64,000 bases of DNA from Phaseolus vulgaris (Eukaryota; Streptophyta; Magnoliopsida; Fabales; Fabaceae). The notes under the pieces are model-generated. The model worked only from the letters and a program-made list of their open reading frames with translations. It did not search any database and was not told where the DNA came from. Positions within the stretch are counted from its first letter, which is position 1; every line of letters begins with the position of its first letter. The position numbers were made by a program, and so were the translations under genes. Location: NCBI RefSeq assembly GCF_000499845.2, contig NC_023759.2, positions 21,782,716-21,846,715 on the forward strand. Direction: 5' to 3'. Shown here piece by piece: positions 1 to 12,449 of this stretch.

Positions 1-369
1 ACACTATGTCCTAATACTATTTCCCAACTCACTCCTTGTTATATGGTTTCCCTTACAAAATGAAATAAGGCCTTACTACAAAAAGATGTATTTAACTACA
101 CAAGTCCTTATGACCCCTTAGTCCTTTTGTACGCTATTTCAATTATTCCAAACACAAAATTGGACATTGGTACCAGATTGTCAATGAAAAGGTTGCATTA
201 AGAATTTATGACACGTCTATACCCAAGCGCTCAATTGGGACATGTAAAACATCTCTTTTGCAGCAACTTTCCCTTAACTAAATACCACATTGTTTCTTTA
301 GTACTGTATACTCCAAATAATAAATATCCACATAAACGTCCAAAACATGTTTCTTCTATCACTAAGGCC
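1..369. other. AT-rich non-coding sequence
   Basis: I see no supported gene here. It lies downstream, in minus-strand sense, of the LINE relic that follows and may be its degraded 3' tail, but I could not align it to a domain. Confidence 0.4.
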
Positions 370-1345
370 TAATAAGTAAAAATGTTAGAATGGACCCTAG
401 GTTGGTTATGGCATATTGTATTTATCCTTACCCACCTCTCACACATGCTCCAAACTTTAATGAAAGGTGACTAATAGTTTTCTCCTTCTCACCATATAGT
501 GTGAACATTATATTATCACTTAAAACGCCCATACGTTTAAGTTTTTTTCCTTTGTTGCCTCCCTATATAGCAAGACCCTCCAAGCAAAGTGTTGTGATAA
601 TGGGAAAGCCTTAATGCTCTAGAAGCTTTGTACATATCGTTGTATTCCTCCCTATGATTGCCTTTGTAATTTTGCATATGATGATTTGAGTGAGTGCCCT
701 TTTGACTCGTCATCTAACTATTCCCAAGTGTCCTTCCTTTCAATATAAGTTTTCTTCCATTTTTTTTATTCAAAGCAATTCCTTCTCCTAGATAAGTTCC
801 ATACCCAATTACCATCCTTACACCTTCCTAGCTCCCTAATTGTTGCTTCCTTACTGGTCAACTTCAGGTATAGAGCCTCAGGAACCTATCTTTAAGTGGT
901 ATTTCTCCAACCCATTTATCCTCCCAAAATAATATATTAGCCTTTGATCCTAGTTTTCGATATACATTTTCATCAAAATAACACCCTTCTAGCTTACTCC
1001 CACATATTTCGTTGAGGTCCTTCCATCACAGGATTCATATTTTGGTTGTGGTTGTGGTGTTTAGGTTTCTCCAAGTCCCGTATTTTGCCACCAAAATTTC
1101 CTTCCATAAATCTTGAGCTTCCACTTTTAATCTCTACTTCCATTTAGCCAACAACGCTTTATTAAACTTCATGATGTCTTTGATTTCTAATCCTTCCTTT
1201 TATTTTTGTTTACACAATTCTTCCTATTAATTCTTGTTTTCTTCCTACCTTCTGTCACCCACCCCCATAGAAAGTACTTTGTATTCTCTTAATGATTTGG
1301 CTAATAGAAGTGGGTATTTTGACGTTCTTGTGATGTTAAAATAAT
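370..1345 (-). pseudogene. Relic of a plant LINE (L1-type) ORF2, RT C-terminus and zinc-binding region
   Basis: Reading the minus strand gives broken but recognisable pieces of a plant L1-type non-LTR retrotransposon ORF2. In order they are: an IKRIQSTFYGGG-like stretch near 1330-1260, FNKALLAKWK then LWKEILVAKYGTWRN near 1180-1070, WWKDL near 1020, FWEDKWVGEIPLKDRF near 930-880, and FAWRVLLYREATKEKNL near 600-550. The last three are typical of the zinc-binding RT-associated (zf-RVT) domain downstream of LINE reverse transcriptase. Several stops and frame changes interrupt them, so this is an old non-functional fragment. The 5' part with the polymerase core is missing beyond about 1345. Function is inferred only from these motifs. 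Confidence 0.7.
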
Positions 1346-2718
1346 GTATTATTGTGTTTTGTCTTGATGTCCTTGAGTTACTTGTTTAGTTTAATGTTTA
1401 GACACTAGTCCAATAGTATGAAATTCAAGTTATCCCTGGTCAATTGAGAAGTCTAGATGGTGGTCTAGTAGTGTGAAATCTAAGTTATGTTTGATATTTT
1501 GGAAATATCTTTGTGAATAGATATTATTATAATATTGAATAAGTACAAAATAACAATTAGTTTGTTTATTAAGTAAAAATAGATCATTAGTATGAGAATT
1601 TGTACAAGTCATATTGTGCTTATAATAACACACATAAAAATGTTTTTTTTCACAATGTTCATACAAAGAATTTTAGGTTTCTATTGATCATAACAATGTC
1701 TATACAAAGGTTTTAAAGCACATAACGATTTGAGCTTAGATTTCAGCAATGTTTCAACACTTTTCAATTTGTTCATTTTCTTCTTCTTTTTTAAAGGTAG
1801 CCTTATATAGAGAGTAGAAGAAAGAACCATTGCAAATCATTTCCTGATTGTTGGGAGTTTCAAACTCAAATAACCATCTTCATGCGCTAGAACAAGCGAG
1901 ATCGTAAAGATGCATTCAATGTGCTCTATGTGACATTGAATGATTATCTCCTCTTCAAGTAAGATTCCAATAGTTGACAATGCTCATAAGGCCTAGCAAA
2001 ATTCTTTTTACCCAGATAAAAGTAAAAATGGAGACCATATGCACTATATAGCTTTGCTAAAGTTGACATATGCTTGTATTAGGATAGTGATTGATGCACA
2101 ATACTTTTAGATCATATTTCAAAAACTTATAATGTTAACATAAGCTTTAGCAAATCATCTTGATAGACTAATGACAAAAACATTGTCCCATAATAAGTTT
2201 GGAGAATATTTTTGTTAAGTACAACGAAAATTGAAGATCGTGTTTATCGTCTAATCAAGATTTCACTTATCAAACAAAGCAAAAAAACTACAAAATATTA
2301 TATTGCCTATTAGGAAAAACACATATCTTAATTATTTTCTTGCTTATATAAGATATAATATTCATACTTTATAAATTACTAGAAAAAAACAATTAACCAA
2401 AACTAAAACTCTTGAATTTTACTTATATATATTATTGCAAAAGAAAAGACATAAAAAAATTATCTTTAAAAATATCATAAAATACTTATTTAAAAAGGAA
2501 GCTTCTCCTTGCATCTCCAATGCTTCTCCCTTCACCTCCACATATTTTTATAATTCCAACCCTATCCTTGTTAGTATATGTTAGGGTTTTAGTTTTGTGG
2601 GTGTCTTGTTCTTCATTTTGATGGGGTGACTTGTTCTTCATTTTGAAGGGGTGTTGGTTCATTATGGTGATTGTTTGTGGGTGCTTGTGATTGTTGGTGG
2701 TTGAGAAAATTTTGTCTT
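1346..2718. other. AT-rich non-coding sequence
   Basis: There is no coding pattern in either strand. Short frames exist but are AT-rich and have no recognisable motif. A short imperfect repeat with the core CTTGTTCTTCATTTTGA occurs twice near 2605-2650. Confidence 0.5.
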
Positions 2719-2862
2719 GTTTTGCATCATTTTTTTTATGTATTTTTTTTCCATATATATATATATATGATTGTATAATCCGGTAGGTATCATCGGATCC
2801 GGGATATATCTACCTGATTATACAATCCGATATTAACACAACATAAAAAAAATTGTGCAAAA
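2719..2862. repeat. Fold-back (MITE-like) inverted repeat
   Basis: Two nested inverted repeats share one centre. The inner arms are 2770-2786 and 2810-2826, 17 bp pairing with one mismatch (ATTGTATAATCCGGTAG against the complement of CTACCTGATTATACAAT). The outer arms are about 2719-2740 and 2841-2862, matching around a T-run followed by ATG. The loop is about 23 nt. Together they could form a hairpin of about 145 nt. This is typical of a small MITE or foldback element, but I found no clear target site duplication. Confidence 0.55.
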
Positions 2863-3024
2863 ATGGTGTGACGATTTCAATAAATAAAATAAATTTATCT
2901 TTCAATACAATGCAATTCTTTCAATCATTTTCAATCCTGATCCTCTCTCTAACGACGAAATTCTCTCTCACACGAATATTCTTGGACAACAATGAAGATA
3001 AGGGAGTGCGCCTATTCTATAAGA

Positions 3025-4510
3025 ATAATAAAAGACAGGAGTGTGGTGTGAAATTATTAGAGAATTGTGGTATTTAAAAAATAAAAAATAATATTTCTCA
3101 TTTTGTATAGAGATGTGGGTAAAGCCAATGGAAATGCAAGGAAAAAGTCTTTAAAAAATATAAATAATTTCTAAAGAAGTATGTATTAGATAAGTAGATA
3201 AAAAAAGTTTTTTATTAGACAACCATTTTTGAGTTTTGCCATCCTGTAAAGGCTTCTTATTTTCAAATACAAATCTATCAGATATTTTACTTTTGTGTGA
3301 GTAAATAGTTGGTTTATAATGTTATTCAAGGGACACACCAATTAATGCTAGACATGGAGGAGAGAGTGAGAAACCTCACTCATGTGGACTGTTATTTACC
3401 AACTACTATATCTATTACCGTTAGATATAATTAATTCTTGTTAAAGCTACATAAAACATTTTATTTAGTTCTAAAAAGTTAAATTTATAAATAGTTTTAT
3501 TTTGTTTTTCATTTTAAAAAGATGTTGTCAAATAAAGATAGAAAAGAGAAGCCATTAGTTCAACTAACCTACTTCTAGTTAATATATTTATTACACTACC
3601 AAAGAAGCAAAGCATGTGGCTGGCATTCTCGTAATAACTGCCTAGGAGTTTGATAAGAAGCCTTAAATTGCAAAAACAACTTCTTTTAGCTACTTAACAT
3701 CTTATTTATTACTGGTAAATAATAAAACTTTTATTTATTTTTATTCTTTACTAGTTCAATTCTTTACGAAACCCTTTTTTTACGGTTTATTTTATTTATT
3801 TTATTATCAATAAAAATAAATAAATTAAAAAGAACAAGTATATATATCTTCTTGATAGTATGCATATCCACATTTTTATAGCGATAAGAAATAGTTAATG
3901 CAATTAAATTTTGATATATAATAAAAAATAATTGTTAAAACGTAAAAAGTAAAATTATAATAAAATATGTGTAAAAACAATTTATTTTTATTAGTTGTTA
4001 TAGTTATACTGTAAAAATAGTTTATATCTTTTATATCATTAGAGATAGTTTCTTATAATAATAAAAACTAAAAAATTGATTGAGAAATAAAATAAATTGT
4101 TCTAAAAATTAATTTTCATAATTAATTGTTTTGGTTGGCGTGAATAGTTGAGGCACATAAGGATATATATGGCACTAGATATTGACAAAACCCATTATTT
4201 CGTCGACAAAGAACTCAAACGGTTTCATCCTTCATGACAAGTTCCTATGAAGGGCAACTTTTTTGCAAAATTATTAATTTGGAAAAATCTAAATGTATAT
4301 AGATAATTTGTTTTTGGATGAAAAAAGTATTCCTAAACACAATCTTATTTCTTTTTAATTTTCATATTGAAGTTTAAAATATTTTTAAAATTAATGTAAA
4401 ATATTTTTATTTTTTAAGTTAAGTTGAAGTAAGTTTGACTTTGGTTTAAATTAACTTACATAAAGGTGTGCCTACAAATATAATTTCAATTTCAATTTAA
4501 AAAACTAAAG
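3025..4510. repeat. Tandem segmental duplication, copy 1
   Basis: This roughly 1.5 kb AT-rich segment is repeated almost immediately downstream. Matching landmarks include TAAATAATTTCTAAA (about 3163 and 4687), AATTAATGCTAGA (about 3340 and 4912), GGCTGGCATTCTCG (about 3620 and 5220) and AAAATAATTGTTAAAACG (about 3925 and 5487). No gene is visible inside. The copies differ by scattered substitutions and small indels. Confidence 0.75.
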
Positions 4511-4544
4511 TTATGAATTTCTACATTAATTTAAGAAAGAACAA

Positions 4545-5559
4545 CAAAAAGTAGGAATGTGATGTAAAATTAAAAAAGAATTACAATATTTAAATTTTTT
4601 AAAAAGTAAAAAAATGACATTTCACATTTTATATGGAGATATTGAAGAAACCAATGAAAATATAAGGAAAATAAGCCTTTAAAAAATATAAATAATTTCT
4701 AAACAAGTATTTATTAGATAAGTAGATGAAAAAAAACATGAAAAAAGTTTTTTAATTAGACAACCATTTTTGAGCCCCATGCTATTCTGTAAATGTTTCT
4801 TATTTTCAAATATGAATCTGTCAGATATTTTAATTTTGTGTCAGTAAATAGTTGGTTTATAATGTACTTGGATTGTGACCAATTGTTTATTATGTTATTC
4901 AAGGGACACACCAATTAATGCTAGAAATGGAGAGAGTGAGAAACCTCACTCATGTGGACTGTTATTTAGCAACTACTTTATCTATTACCGTTAGATATAA
5001 TTCATTATTCTTAAAGCTACATAAAACTCGATTTATTAATTAGCCCAGTTGGATATGAGATTTAATTTAGTTCAAAAAAGTTAAATTTATAAATAGTTTT
5101 ATTTTGTTTTTCATTTTAAAAAGATGTTGTCAAATAAAGATAGAAAAGAGAAGCCATTAGTTCAACTAACCTACTTCTAGTTAATATATTTATTACACTA
5201 CCAAAGAAGCAAAGCATGTGGCTGGCATTCTCGTAATAACTGCCTAGGAGTTTGATAAGAAGCCTTAAATTGCAAAAACAACTTCTTTTAGCTACTACTT
5301 AACATCGTATTTATTAGTGATAAATAATAAAACGTTTATTTATTTTTATTCTTTAGATTTTCAAAGATACTAGTCCAATTCTTAACGAAACCTTTTTTTT
5401 TACGTTACGGTTTCATTCATGGGTATATATCAACATTTTTATAATGATAAAAAATAGTTACTGCAATTAAAAATTTGATATATAATAAAAAATAATTGTT
5501 AAAACGTAAAATGTAAAATTATAATAAAATATGTATAGAAACAATTTATTATTATTAGT
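4545..5559. repeat. Tandem segmental duplication, copy 2, left part
   Basis: This is the left two thirds of the second copy of the duplication. It stops at the insertion site of element E1; the last five bases (5555-5559, TTAGT) are the target site duplication. Relative to copy 1 it carries an extra stretch near 4865-4895 (ACTTGGATTGTGACC). Confidence 0.75.
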
Positions 5560-6491
5560 TGTACCGTCCAGGTGGTCGGAAGTAATGACGTGGCAACAAG
5601 CTATTACATAGGCGTGTTGAACGGGGCACCTGGCTGGCAGAAGGGAAGGAAGTCGGGGGGCTCGTGTAGTCGCCAGTCATTAAGTTGGCGTGCTCTGATC
5701 TCTAGCATACCTAAACCGGCGGTCACCAGGTTTGTGATGAAGTCGCCGGATGCGAACCCAGACGACCAAGTGATCAGAGATCGCCGAAAGGAGGACATCG
5801 CCGAGGGATCAGGGAAGCTTGTTCTAGGCTTTCAAAGCAGAAGATGAAGTCGTCAGATGGTCATTCCCTAGCTAGCCAGAGGTTGAGGTCGGGGAACAGC
5901 TTACCCGAACATGCACGATGAAGCAAGTGAAGTAGATCATGGTGGCGGCCGGCGAGACCACAAGGAAGGTGTGTATGATGACACCCGTACTCGCCACACA
6001 GAAGAGATCGCGCTCCAAGGCAGCTATACATCGAGTTACTCCTTGCATGGATAACTTAGTCGAATAAGCCTGAAGAGTGAGAAGTGACGTCCAGGTCAAG
6101 GATGCTCCAGATGGTGACACGTGTACAGCTGGATACGAGCCACGTGTCCAGATGTGTAACTGTCAGGAGAGAGAAAATGCACAGGTATATAAGGGATCAT
6201 AACGAACTTCTGAGGTACGCGCGTTTTAAAATACTTCTTTTATGCTTGCTAGAACTTGAGTACGCTGGGAGAGAATTTTGCACGGTTCCTGAAGTTCTTA
6301 GTTTTCTCTTAGTATTTTGGTGGTTCAGTCGCTGACTTGGGCGTCGGAGCGTGATCGACCGCAGCGGCGCCGTTCTGTCTTTTGCAGGTTCTTGAGGTGA
6401 ATCAAGGCGAAGGACGGAAGCTAACACGGCGCAAAGTCGATCCAGATTTGACGAGGCGAGGCTCTTGTGTCTTGGTCAACAGGTAGGATCA
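5560..6491 (+). repeat. E1 5' LTR
   Basis: The LTR is 932 bp, begins TGTACCGTCC and ends CAGGTAGGATCA. It is preceded by the TSD and followed by the PBS. It differs from the 3' LTR at about 19 sites, with an excess of T or A on this copy at positions that are C or G in the 3' copy. Confidence 0.95.
6119..6192 (+). promoter_or_regulatory. E1 LTR promoter: paired ACGTG motifs and TATA box
   Basis: ACGTG cores (G-box/ABRE-like) lie at 6119-6123 and 6142-6146, 23 bp apart. A TATATAA box follows at 6186-6192. The same arrangement occurs in the E2 LTRs, so this is the likely U3 core promoter. Transcription would start about 25-35 bp downstream. Confidence 0.7.
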
Positions 6492-6511
6492 TCAGGCGCC
6501 CACCGTGGGGC
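6492..6511 (+). other. E1 primer binding site
   Basis: Directly after the LTR comes TCAGGCGCCCACCGTGGGGC. It is conserved in E2 and E3 and close to the TTGGCGCCCACCGTGGG site in E0. The position and conservation support a minus-strand primer site; the tRNA was not identified. Confidence 0.75.
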
Positions 6512-6971
6512 CGTGTAAAACCTGTTCCCATCCACAACGTGAGTTCTTGGAGTTTCTGCAGTTTTTGTGTGGTTGTGTGCTGGTGCAACCATTTTCCGCC
6601 GTTCATTCAAGCTTTGTTCGGTAAATTCGTGTTTTCCACCGTTCGTTCGAAGTTTAGTTCGGAGGATTGAGGTTTTTCCCTGTTTGTTGAGTTCTTGTTC
6701 GGTGAGGAGAAGTTTTTCGCTGTTTACGCGAGTTTCAATCGGTGAGATCGAAGCTTCGACGTTCGTTCGGACTTTTGACCGGTGAATCAGAAGTTTTGGT
6801 GGAGGAGTGGTAGGTTCGTGCTGAGATTGCAAGTTTCTGCGAAGGTCTTTGCTGTTGAGATTGCGTTCTTGAAGTTCTTTGGAGTTCACGAAGTTCTAAC
6901 CGGTTGATTGCTGGATCGATCGTTGCTGAAGGAGGTTTTGTTCGTCGCTCGTTGTGGTCTGTTAAGTTTTC
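6512..6971 (+). other. E1 untranslated leader
   Basis: This 460-bp leader precedes the gag ATG. It contains degenerate recurring blocks of about 50 bp around cores such as GTTCGGTGA and CGTTCGTTCG. Similar leaders are found in E2 (37916-38260) and E3 (49566-49954). Short frames here have no domain. Confidence 0.6.
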
Positions 6972-9900
6972 ATGAGAAAGATGAGAAGCAACCGTTCAAG
7001 TCCAGTTGTGCCAGTTGCTGCTGAAGGCGCCATGACTATGGCGCAGATGGTAGAGATCATGTGTGCGCTGCAGGCGAATGAGGAGGCCTCACGCATAGAG
7101 CAGGCAAGGATGCATGAGGACCTAGTCGCCTCTCAGGCCAGGAATGAAGAGCTCAGCAAAGTGACTGAGGAGTTGCGCCAAGCTCTTCAGGAGCAGAGGC
7201 CCAGTCGCTGAAGAGGTCGCACCGTCGTCGCCACCTCGCGTTTTCCCCATGCCATTTGCACAGGCGATCATAGACACGCCTATCCCTGCGAGTGTGGTAC
7301 CCGTGAAGGCTACTTTCACCGGCGTGGAGGATCCTGAGGCACATCTCACCACGTTCCACACGCAGATGATGCTGTCAGGAGGCTCGGATGCTGTGTATTG
7401 CAAGATGTTCGTGAGCACGCTCTAGGGAACAGCGCTGGAATGGTTTGTGAGCTTGCCTACCGGTCACATAACCAATTTCCAGCAGTTTTCGAAGCTTTTC
7501 GTCGAGCAGTACATAGTGAACAAGGCGCCATCTAGGGTGTCTTATCACCTGTTCGACATAAGGCAGTACCAGGGAGAGTCCCTCAGGGACTACTTGAATC
7601 GCTTTGGAGCGCAGATGGTCCGCTCACCAGCCAAGGACGAAGAGATGCTGGTATACGCCTTCAAAAAGGGCGTGCTGCCGGGACTGTTCTGCGAGGCACT
7701 GATCAGGGCTCACCCCGCCACGTTTGCTGAGGTTAGGCGACTTGTGGTGGCCCACATCGTTGATGAAAGTGAGGTCGCCGAGAAGAGAGGGAGCGTGGCC
7801 CCCGCTAGGCCACGTGCCCAGACCAGGATCCAGCCACAGAGGGTGCTGGAGACAACGGCGGCCAAGAGGGATCAAAGGACTCGCCATCCTTATGACCCAA
7901 GAAAAAACAAGGGCAGGGGCCCAGGGCGCCCCAGGGAGTACAATCGCCCACCAAAGCATAAGTTTGTCATGGGGTAGGCGGACCTGATCGCCATCCCCAA
8001 TATAGCAGCCAGGCTCAAGGCACCCGAGAAAGTGGGTGACAAGGTGTTGGGACCAAAGCCAGACGCCTGGTGCGAATTACACCAGGGTTTTGGTCACATC
8101 GTCGATTCATGTTTGGCATTGGGATACCAGCTCGACAACCTGGTCAAGAGCGGTTTCCTGAACGATTACCTGCTGGACAGGAGAACGGGGGGCGCGTCGA
8201 GCTCCCAGCCGGCGGGTGGTGAGGCTCAGCAGCACGAGATGCCCACTCACGGAGAGATCCACACCATCGCAGGAGGTTTCTCGGGTGGTGGATGCACCGC
8301 GTCACAGAGGAAGAAGTATGCGAGGTCTGTGATGACGGTGGACATGTTCGAGGACCACTCGCCAGATGTGGACATCACGTTCACAAGGGAAGATCTCAGA
8401 GACGTTGTGCCTCATGACAACGATCCTATAGTAATCTCGCTTGTCACAGCGAGGAGGAAGGTCCACAGGGTTCTGGTGGACCAAGGAAGCTCGGCAGATG
8501 TGATGTTCTGGCCGACTTTCACACAGCTGCAATTGCCCCTTGACCAGCTGAGGCCCTATGGAGGGTGCTTGTATGGGTTCGCTGGCGATCAGGTGGAGGT
8601 CAGGGGGTACATAGAATTAAGAACTACATTCACGAATGAGGCGGGCTCGAGGACGGAGAAAATCAAGTACCTCGTCGTGAATGCTCCCTCAGCATATAAC
8701 ATTCTGTTGGGAAGACCAACACTCAACAGAATAGGAGCTGTGCCTTCAACCAGGCACATGAAGGTGAAGTTGTCGTCGATGGAAGGGGTGGTGATCACCA
8801 TCAAATCTGACCAGAAGGAAGCGAAGAAATGCTATGAGAATAGCCTCAAGAATAAGAGGTCAGTGAGTTACATCACAACGCCGCCGCCTCCCGGTGTGAA
8901 GTCCCAGCCAACAGCATGGCGAGTTGTTGATACGGCGATGGAGGTGGCCGCCGGAGGCGATGTCACCATGCTGGATGCTGAGGCTGAGGGAGAGAACACC
9001 GATCGGGAAGAAGAGGCGAGGAACCGCCCAGAGGAAGCGAGGGAACTGGGAATCGCCAGGGCGGTGATCGCCAGGGAAGCTAGACCCAAACCCATCGAGG
9101 AGTGGCTCGAATGGGAGATCGGGGGAAAGGTCTTCAAGCTGGGAAGATCCTTGGAGGTTGAGCTCCAAGACCAGATCGCTGAGGTGATAGGGCGGCATCT
9201 GGATGCTTTTGCATGGTCTGCTTCAGACATGCTGGGAATCGACCCCGACTTCTTGTGCCACCATCTAGCAATGGACAACCAGGTCAGACCAGTGCGACAG
9301 AGAAGAAGGAAGTTTAACGAGGAGAGAAGGCAGGCGATCAGGGATGAAACACAGAAGCTCCTCGCCGTAGGCCATATCAGGGAAGTCTAGTACCCTGAGT
9401 GGTTGGCCAATGTCATGCTGGTGAAGAAAAGCAATGGGAAGTGGCGCATGTGCGTCGATTTCACTGACCTGAACAAGGCTTGCCCAAAGGATTCGTATCC
9501 TTTGCCAAGCATAGACGCCCTGGTCGACAGTGCTGCAGGGTGCAAGTTGCTGAGTTTCCTGGACGCCTTCTCGGGGTACAACCAGATAAAGATGCATCCC
9601 ATGCATGAAGAGAAGACCGCCTTCATGATCGAGAGATCGTGCTACTGCTACAAGGTGATGCCCTTTGGGCTGAAGAACGCGGGGGCCACGTATCAAAGGT
9701 TGATGGATCGGGTACTTGCACCAATGTTGGGAAGGAATATGCAAGCATACGTGGATGATATGGTCGTGACCTCGCCGGAGAAGAGCAGGCACGTTGCGGA
9801 CCTGGAGGAGTTCTTCACCACAATCGCCAAGTTCAAGTTAAAGCTGAACCCCGAGAAGTGCATTTTTGGCGTGGAGGCAGGGAAGTTCTTGGGATTCCTC

Positions 9901-12404
9901 TTAACTGAAAGAGGAATAGAGGCTAATCCTGATAAGTGTGCTGCCATCTTGGCGATGAGGAGCCCGGCTACCGTGAAGGAGGTGCAGCAACTTACAGGTC
10001 GGATGACCGCCCTATCTCGTTTCGTATCGGCTAGCGGAGAGAAAGGCCATCCGTACTTTCAATGTTTAAGGCAGAACAACAAGTTTGCCTGGACGAAGGA
10101 GTGTGAAGAGGCCTTCGTCAATCTTAAAGAGTACCTAGCGAGCCCGCCGGTTTTGTGCAAACCGTTGGTGGGAACCCCTCTCAGGTTGTATTTTGCTGTG
10201 ACTGAGAGGGCGGTGAGTGCGGTGCTCGCTCAAGACCAAGACCAGGCTTAGAAGCCTATTTACTTCGTCAGCAAGGTGTTGCAGGGCCCGGAGGTGAGAT
10301 ATCAGGCCTTGGAGAAAGCTGCACTGGCTGTGGTATTTTCGGCGAGGAGGTTGCGCCACTATTTTCACAGTTTTACAATACTGGTGATGACCGACTTGCC
10401 CATCCAGAAGGTCCTGAAGAAGCCTGATGTAGCTGGGAGAATGGTGAAATGGGCGGTGGAGCTGTCGGAGTTCGATATCAAGTACGAGCCCCGAGGTCCG
10501 ATCAAGGGGCAGATTTTCGCCGATTTTGTGGTCGAGCTCTCGTCAGAAGCAGCGCGAGTTGAGGGGGATGATTTCCGTTGGGTGCTCTCGGTGGACGGAT
10601 CGTCGAACCAGCAGGGTAGCGGTGCTGGAGTCATCCTGGAAGGGCCCAACGGTGTGCTGATTGAACAGTCCCTGAGGTTTGCCTTCAAAGCCAGCAACAA
10701 TCAAGCAGAATATGAGGCGCTGATCGCCGGAATCTGGCTGGCCAAGGAGATGGGAGCTAGGGTGCTAATGGCTAAGAGTGACTCGCTGTTGGTCACGGGA
10801 CAAGTAACAGGCGAGTTCCAGGCCAAGGATCCACAAATGGCGGCTTACCTGGAGTATGTGTAGGAGTTGAAGAGTTCCTTTGTCTCCTTTGAAGTGGTGC
10901 ATGTGCCCAGAGAGCAGAATGCCCGAGCTGACTTGCTAGCTAAGCTCGCCAGTTCGAGAAAGGGGGGTAGGCAGAGGACGGTGATCCAAGAAACTCTGAA
11001 GACGCCTAGGGCATTTGTGGCAGACCACCTGGTTCTTCAAATAAGCAAGTCGACGGAGAAAGCGGCGAGGAGTCACAGGTCTTTGACTCAGGAGACCTTG
11101 AGATCACCGAGAATAAGAGCATGTCGGGGGAGAAGGTGAACATGACGCAGGTCTGCGCTACCCATGAGCCAGACACGTGGATAACACAGTACAAGCGATG
11201 CCTGGCAGATGGCCTTCTCCCGCTGGATCCGACGGAGGCCAGGAAGATAAAGAAGAACTGCAGCAAGTTCACAATGATTGATGGCGAGTTGTATAGGTTT
11301 GGGTTCACACACCCACTCGTGGAATGTGTGCACGGAGAGAAATGTACAAGAATTATGGCCGAGCTCCATGAAGGGATATGCAGAAGTCACGTCGGGGGTC
11401 GAGCTCTGGCCGCAAGAACCCTCCGTGCAGGTTACTACTGGCCAACAATGAGGGAAGACTGCAAGAAGTATGCACAGTGTTGCAAGCAATGTCAGCAGCA
11501 CGCCGATTGGCACAAAGCGCCTCCCGAAGAGTTAAAGTCGATTTACAGCCCTTGGCTGTTTAATACGTGGGGAATCGACATTCTGGGACCTTTCCCATTG
11601 GCGATCAGGCAGATGAAGTACTTGGTGGTGGCAATTGAATATTTCGCCAAGTGGATCGAAGCAAAACCAGTGGCCCAGATCACCGCGCACAAGATCGAGA
11701 GCTTTGTGTGGAAGAACATCGTGTGCCGGTTTGGTGTGCCTAAGCGCCTGGTGTCAGACAACGGGACTCAACTTGCAAGTCACCTGTTGAAGAAGCTGTG
11801 CGAAGAGGTGGGAATTCAACAGGTATTTGCATCCGTCGAGCACCCTCAGACAAATGGCCAAGTAGAGTCCGCCAATCGGGTATTGCTAAGAGGTTTGAAA
11901 AGAAGGCTAGAGAAAGCCAAGGGATCGTGGGCTGAGGAGGTACCCCGTATAGTTTGGGCGTACCACACCACCGAGCAGTCAGGAACCCATGAGACCCCGT
12001 TTAGCTTGGTCTATGGATGCGACGCAATGATTCCAGTAGAAATCTAGGAGAGCTCGCCGAGATTCCAGAACTTTGTAGCGGAAGACTCGAATGAGGAAAG
12101 AAGGTTGAATCTGGATTTGCTGGAAGAGGTCAGGGAGGAGGCGAGAGTAAAAGCCGAGGCAGTGAAAAGAAGGATTGAACGAAGGTATAACTCGAAGGTG
12201 ATGCCGAGGCAGTTTAAAGAAGGCGACCTGGTGATGAGGAAGGCCCACCAGTACGAGATGGAGAACAAGTTGTCGCCTAAGTGGACGGGACCGTTCAGAA
12301 TAACCGAGGCGCTCGGGAACGGCGCCTACCGCTTAGAAACATTGGAAGGAGGGGCGATTCCTCGCACTTGGAACGCCACGCACCTCAAGTTATATTACAG
12401 TTGA
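6972..12404 (+). pseudogene. E1 gag-pol, multiply inactivated
   Basis: This is the polyprotein for capsid, protease, RT, RNase H and integrase, starting at MRKMRSNRSS. Domains in order: N-terminal coiled region; gag core (7220-7720); CX2HX4HX4C zinc knuckle near 8070; protease LVDQGSS near 8475; RT with MCVDFTDLNKACPKDSYPLP and YVDDMV near 9750; RNase H remnant; second RNase H starting VDGSSNQQG near 10590; integrase HHCC then D, D (SDNGTQ) and E; C-terminus NATHLKLYYS. Lesions seen: a 5-nt deletion near 7195, a 1-nt deletion near 11125, CAG-to-TAG stops at 7423, 9388, 10249, 10861 and 12045, and a TTG-to-TAG-like stop at 7975. It cannot make a full polyprotein. Confidence 0.95.
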
Positions 12405-12449
12405 AGCTTTGTAAGTAAAAACAAACACGAAGAGTTTTGCAAGCTTTCT

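Noticed and set aside
2853..3077. Short AT-rich frame as a gene
   Set aside because: It has no motif, overlaps the fold-back arm and the duplication edge, and is not kept in copy 2.
6492..6511. tRNA gene at the primer site
   Set aside because: Only a short stretch complementary to a tRNA 3' end is expected at a PBS; no cloverleaf can be drawn around it.
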